DNA of 8,448 bases. Source: Caryophanales bacterium UBA4100. Its GTDB lineage: Bacteria > Bacillota > Bacilli > Paenibacillales > UBA4045. The translations under genes were made by a program, and so were the position numbers. Under the pieces are notes generated by a model. That model had not been told where the DNA came from, made no database searches, and saw only the letters and a list, made by a program, of their open reading frames with translations. Shown here in pieces: positions 5,289 through 8,448 of this stretch (positions are counted from its first letter, which is position 1; each line of letters begins with the position of its first letter). The stretch is taken from the NCBI GenBank assembly GCA_002383285.1, contig DFXU01000028.1, forward strand, positions 1 to 8,448. The letters run 5' to 3'.

Positions 5289-8200
5289 TTATTTATTTTG
5301 TTCTAACATGTTCATCAATACGATTACTGTTTCTGCTCTAGTTGTTTGAGTACTAGAATTAAATTTGTTGTCACCCATACCTTTTACTATGCCTAGTTCA
5401 CTCAGGGCTGCCACAGAACCTTTCACCCATGCAGGAATAGCCTTGTCATCTGCGAAAGGGGTTGCGGCATTTCCTTCGGTAGGTACCTTGAGCGCATTCG
5501 CGATCATTACAGCCATCTCCGCACGTGTGACTTGTGCACTCGGACCGAAAGTACCGTCTGCATAGCCGTTAATAATACCTGCTTGTACAGCTTGTGCGAC
5601 TGCTTTCTGTGCCCAAGCTCCGATCTTCGCTTTATCCGTGAAGATCAGCTCAACGCCTTCTCCTTGTGGCTTCAATGCATTCATCAGCATCACAGCAAAT
5701 TCCGCTCGAGTCACAGTATGATTCGGCTTAAACGTTCCGTCTAGATAACCATTGACGATTCCATTGCTCACCGCTTGTTTGATCTTCGCCTCTGCCCAGT
5801 GTCCAGAGATATCGCTAAAGCTAATGTTCGTTGTTGGGTCTGTCATTGGTACTTCTACCACTTTGTCTACAACCATGACTGCAAATTTCGTAAAATGATC
5901 GACATTTACGGTGACTTTATTGCCGTCCACCTTGCCTCCTGCTTCGACCCAAATTTTCTTCAATTCGTCATAGTAGAATACGGCTGCCCTTTGATTACCC
6001 TTCAAGCTTGCTGGATCGAACACAAAGGTTAGCGTTACTGGTTTACTGAAGTTTTCAGCGAAGTTTTTCAGAATCTCAAAGATTGGGCTCGCTAGAACTT
6101 CTTGATTCATTAATAGGGACTCCGTGTTTAAAAGTTTTTCTATTGTGATTTTCAACTCTTGTTTTGATGCATCCGCAGGAATAGATACCGTGACCTCTTC
6201 AAGCAAGCTAACCTCACCTGATTTGCCTGTAGGAAGAGCTAATTGACCATTCTTCGAAATCGCTGGAGAATCACTTGCGTGAACTTCACTTGTTGGAGCG
6301 TCACTTGCTGGAGGAAATACCCCACCACCCGTATTCGCTGCTACGGTAACTGTTACCGTATATGCTTGCTCAGTGCTATCTGCCGCTACTACCGTGTACA
6401 TAACTGCAGAAGTGAAATTCTGCGCAGTTGTTCCGCTCACTTGGTCTGTACTGGCTACATTCACACTAGCACCCGTAGTTGTGAATGTTGGGACTAAAGC
6501 TGTTACATCCGTTCCGTATGGCACAGTCAAGGCAATCGTCTTGTTCGCTTCGTCAACTGTCCCCGTTACCGCTGGGCTCAATCCCGCGAAGTTAAATGTA
6601 GAGATCGCTTTTGCCGTATTCGCTGCTACGGTAACTGTTACCGTATATGCTTGCTCACTGCTATCTGCCGCTACTACCGTGTACGTAACTGCAGAAGTGA
6701 AATTGTGCGCTGTCGTTCCGCTCACTTGATCCGTATCTGCTACCTTCACACTAGCACCCGTTGTTGTGAATGTAGGGACTAACGCTGTTACATCCGTTCC
6801 GTAGGGCACAGTCAAGGCAATCGTCTTGTTCGCTTCGTCAACTGTGCCCGATACCGCTGGGCTCAATCCCGCAAAGCTAAATGTGGAGATTGCTTTCGCC
6901 GTACTAATCCATTGCGCATATAGTGTCGTATTTGCTGTAATTACGAATTGGTCGTCTTCCTCGTAGCTGGTGCCACTACCATCTGCTAACGTATTCCATC
7001 CGGTGAAGTTGTAGTCCGTCTTGACTAGACTTCCATTCGATACTACAACTACATCTGCATCACGCGTATAGATATTACTATCAGTTGGAGCATCTCCTCC
7101 CGTATTTCCGTTGCCGTTATAAGTCATAAAACGGTAAAAAGCTTTCAAATATGGATACCCTACATTAATTGATGAATCTATCCCCCATATATTAGAAGGG
7201 AACCAACCCGAATACGTACTTTCAGTCTTCATTAGTTCAGTCGTCTTACCCTGGCCTTTTCCTGTATCGGTCGCAGTTGTTGTGGTGCTGTCGTAGAAGC
7301 TATAACTGATTTGTCCATTGTAGTATTCACCTACTAATCCGCCTACTGTACTGTTTATCGCCGACACACTTCCTGTGGCATAGCTGTTGCTAATTGATCC
7401 TCTATTGGAACCAACCAACCCACCTATTGAGCCTCTACCACTCACACTTACCATATTGCTATAGCTATTGCTGATTGACCCTTGATTGATTCCAACCAAC
7501 CCACCTAGATAGAATTGATTATCTCCACTTACAGAACCTGTGCTGCTGTAACTATTACTGATTGCACCTTGATTGGATCCAACCAACCCGCCTACATAGA
7601 ATTTCCCAATCAACTCAATAGTTTCTAGACCCATATTGTTTAGACTGCTCGTGGACGATGTTGTACCGAATAACCCTACATAATCAGATGATCTATTAAT
7701 CTTTAATCCTGTGATTTTGTAGCCCTTGCCATCCATCTTCCCTTGGAATCCCTCGATTGGCAACCAGCCTTCACCGTCTACATATGGACTAACTCCGAGA
7801 TCAATATCATCCACCTGTTCAAAATAAAAATCCGATGCTAGAAGATACCTAACCTCATTAAGTTGATCCGCAGTTGCAATCTGATAAGGACTGGACTGTG
7901 ATCCTTCTCCTGCACCTGAAAACTCGTGGGCTACGAATTGTGGGACAACGGCATCATCATAATTGGGTGCCGTTACTTTAATCGAATGATTACCTTTTGC
8001 TAGCACACCAGCGAATATCTTGAGCTTTCCTTCTTCAATTGTGTATTGTGTATCTATAACAAGTGTCGTATCTCCGTCTTTCACAGCCGTAATCACTCCG
8101 CGCCATGTCGGATCGTCCGTATACGTAATTTCCATCTCATTCGTGGGATAAGGGACTGTTGTGTCTGCTGTTAGCGCAGGAGATTGTTTATTCGTTACCA

Positions 8201-8448
8201 ACTGCGTTACCACAGCAGGATCATAATTGGATGCTATTACTGTAATCGAATGATTTCCCTTTGCCAGTACCCCAGCGAATATCTTGAGCTTACCCGCTTC
8301 AATTGTATATTGCGTACCATTATCGAGTGTCGTAGCCCCATCTTTCACGGCTGTTACCCCCGAAAGCCAAGCTGGATCATTGACGAACGTCATCTCAATG
8401 TCAGTAGCCGTGTAGTTCTCTGTCGTATCGGCTGTTAGAGTAGGATTG
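5289..8448 (-). CDS. Large modular S-layer-homology (SLH) surface protein, 5' end outside the window
   Basis: 1,052 residues are visible, and the frame stays open to the window edge inside a repeat, so the true start and signal peptide lie beyond it. An internal ATG at 8393 sits in the middle of a repeat and is not the start. In order from the N-terminal side: HID/DUF1533-like repeats (about 7930-8448), a linker with SPYQIATADQLNEVRYLL, GLUG repeats (about 7290-7690), an InlB B-repeat-like module ending TTLYAQW (about 6905-7130), two 95-aa repeats starting AKAISTF (6331-6900), a ZU5-like region (about 5860-6300), and three SLH domains (about 5292-5823). The SLH domains carry HWAEAKIKQAV, NGYLDGTF and TRAE motifs. 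All three have TRAE, so binding to secondary cell-wall polymer should be intact. The protein is inferred to be exported and held on the wall through SLH, with the repeats exposed. No catalytic domain is visible. An adhesin or matrix role is possible. Confidence 0.92.
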   Translation of the reverse strand, partial: NPTLTADTTENYTATDIEMTFVNDPAWLSGVTAVKDGATTLDNGTQYTIEAGKLKIFAGVLAKGNHSITVIASNYDPAVVTQLVTNKQSPALTADTTVPYPTNEMEITYTDDPTWRGVITAVKDGDTTLVIDTQYTIEEGKLKIFAGVLAKGNHSIKVTAPNYDDAVVPQFVAHEFSGAGEGSQSSPYQIATADQLNEVRYLLASDFYFEQVDDIDLGVSPYVDGEGWLPIEGFQGKMDGKGYKITGLKINRSSDYVGLFGTTSSTSSLNNMGLETIELIGKFYVGGLVGSNQGAISNSYSSTGSVSGDNQFYLGGLVGINQGSISNSYSNMVSVSGRGSIGGLVGSNRGSISNSYATGSVSAINSTVGGLVGEYYNGQISYSFYDSTTTTATDTGKGQGKTTELMKTESTYSGWFPSNIWGIDSSINVGYPYLKAFYRFMTYNGNGNTGGDAPTDSNIYTRDADVVVVSNGSLVKTDYNFTGWNTLADGSGTSYEEDDQFVITANTTLYAQWISTAKAISTFSFAGLSPAVSGTVDEANKTIALTVPYGTDVTALVPTFTTTGASVKVADTDQVSGTTAHNFTSAVTYTVVAADSSEQAYTVTVTVAANTAKAISTFNFAGLSPAVTGTVDEANKTIALTVPYGTDVTALVPTFTTTGASVNVASTDQVSGTTAQNFTSAVMYTVVAADSTEQAYTVTVTVAANTGGGVFPPASDAPTSEVHASDSPAISKNGQLALPTGKSGEVSLLEEVTVSIPADASKQELKITIEKLLNTESLLMNQEVLASPIFEILKNFAENFSKPVTLTFVFDPASLKGNQRAAVFYYDELKKIWVEAGGKVDGNKVTVNVDHFTKFAVMVVDKVVEVPMTDPTTNISFSDISGHWAEAKIKQAVSNGIVNGYLDGTFKPNHTVTRAEFAVMLMNALKPQGEGVELIFTDKAKIGAWAQKAVAQAVQAGIINGYADGTFGPSAQVTRAEMAVMIANALKVPTEGNAATPFADDKAIPAWVKGSVAALSELGIVKGMGDNKFNSSTQTTRAETVIVLMNMLEQNK
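6331..6900 (-). repeat. 285-bp tandem duplication inside the SLH gene
   Basis: 6331-6615 and 6616-6900 are head-to-tail copies of exactly 285 bp (95 codons). By eye about 22 positions differ, roughly 92% identity. The encoded units begin AKAISTF and share TIALTVPYGTDVTALVPTF, with seven amino-acid differences (for example SFAG/NFAG, KVADT/NVAST, HNFTS/QNFTS). The unit resembles cadherin-like or DUF5018-type beta-sandwich repeats of Gram-positive surface proteins. The unit boundary falls between domains, consistent with expansion by recombination. Confidence 0.9.
7290..7690 (-). repeat. GLUG repeats in the SLH protein
   Basis: Four GGLVG cores are encoded. Three share a longer pattern, GGLVG(S/I)N(Q/R)G.ISNSY, at 7572-7595, 7485-7508 and around 7404-7427, spaced 29 and 27 codons apart. 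The fourth is VGGLVGEYYNGQISYSFYD. A degenerate VGLFG unit precedes them. GLUG motifs are found in bacterial surface and adhesin-like proteins, where they probably build a beta-helical rod. Confidence 0.8.
7930..8448 (-). repeat. HID/DUF1533-like repeats, 264-bp period, running off the window
   Basis: Two units of 88 codons are visible. Shared stretches are TAVKDG, TQYTIE.GKLKIFAGVLAKG and NHSI.V.A.NYD.AVV, and each is introduced by LTADTT (minus strand, near 8164 and 8428). The pattern fits the DUF1533/haemoglobin-interacting-domain family known from streptococcal Shr and many Paenibacillus surface proteins. That name does not show haem binding here. Because the frame continues upstream as NPTLTADTT, further copies probably lie beyond 8448. 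Confidence 0.7.

Noticed and set aside
6343..6359. Perfect palindrome ACGGTAAC-T-GTTACCGT, repeated at 6628-6644
   Set aside because: It lies inside both 285-bp copies and encodes alternating Thr-Val codons (ACN GTN), which are naturally self-complementary. Coding explains it.
6243..6729. Open frames on the plus strand opposite the SLH gene
   Set aside because: They mirror the repetitive Thr/Val/Ala-rich coding strand, have no ribosome binding sites and encode low-complexity peptides. The SLH frame is clearly the real one.
6331..7690. Regularly spaced repeats as a possible CRISPR array
   Set aside because: The repeats are in frame, of domain or motif size (27-29 or 95 codons) and diverged, with no unique spacers. 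They are protein repeats.

Overview
The window looks like chromosomal DNA of a low- to mid-GC Gram-positive spore-former, most likely Paenibacillus or a close relative. The reasons are a large surface protein with three C-terminal SLH domains, strong AGGAGG-type ribosome binding sites, a WYL/DeoR-type regulator beside a GyrI-like protein, and an eight-helix membrane protein typical of Bacillales. This assignment is an inference from gene content. No rRNA, tRNA or other phylogenetic marker is present.

Layout. Positions 1-1054 hold the remains of two regulators that point away from each other. One is the effector-binding half of a MerR-type regulator on the minus strand (99-863), with a terminator-like hairpin behind it. 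The other is a short AraC-type helix-turn-helix remnant on the plus strand (866-1054). Both have lost their 5' parts at the same point, near 863-868, which looks like a deletion scar. Next come a plus-strand polytopic membrane protein (1090-1941) and, convergent with it, a minus-strand gene fusing a Phd/YefM antitoxin-type domain to a Uma2 nuclease-fold domain (1992-2738). The promoter of the fusion gene carries two TCGTACGA palindromes with centres exactly 21 bp apart, a good candidate autoregulatory operator.

Positions 2794-4856 form a divergent cassette. A WYL-domain regulator is on the minus strand. A stand-alone GyrI-like small-molecule-binding protein and an unrecognised 154-aa protein are on the plus strand, 21 bp apart and probably co-transcribed. 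Overlapping divergent promoter elements sit in the shared 110-bp gap. A perfect 11-bp hairpin follows the cassette, then a decayed XRE helix-turn-helix remnant (4945-5172).

The right 3.2 kb (5289-8448) is the 3' part of a long minus-strand gene for a modular cell-surface protein. From the N-terminal side it has HID/DUF1533-like repeats, GLUG repeats, an InlB B-repeat-like module, two 95-aa repeats encoded by a 285-bp tandem duplication, a ZU5-like region and three SLH domains. Its start lies beyond the window edge.

The genes do not form one obvious pathway. The left and centre are rich in regulators, and several are truncated, as expected of a region with rearrangements and accessory gene turnover. 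The most distinctive items are the Phd-Uma2 fusion with its paired operator and the double truncation at 863-868. I found no CRISPR array, RNA gene or transposase.
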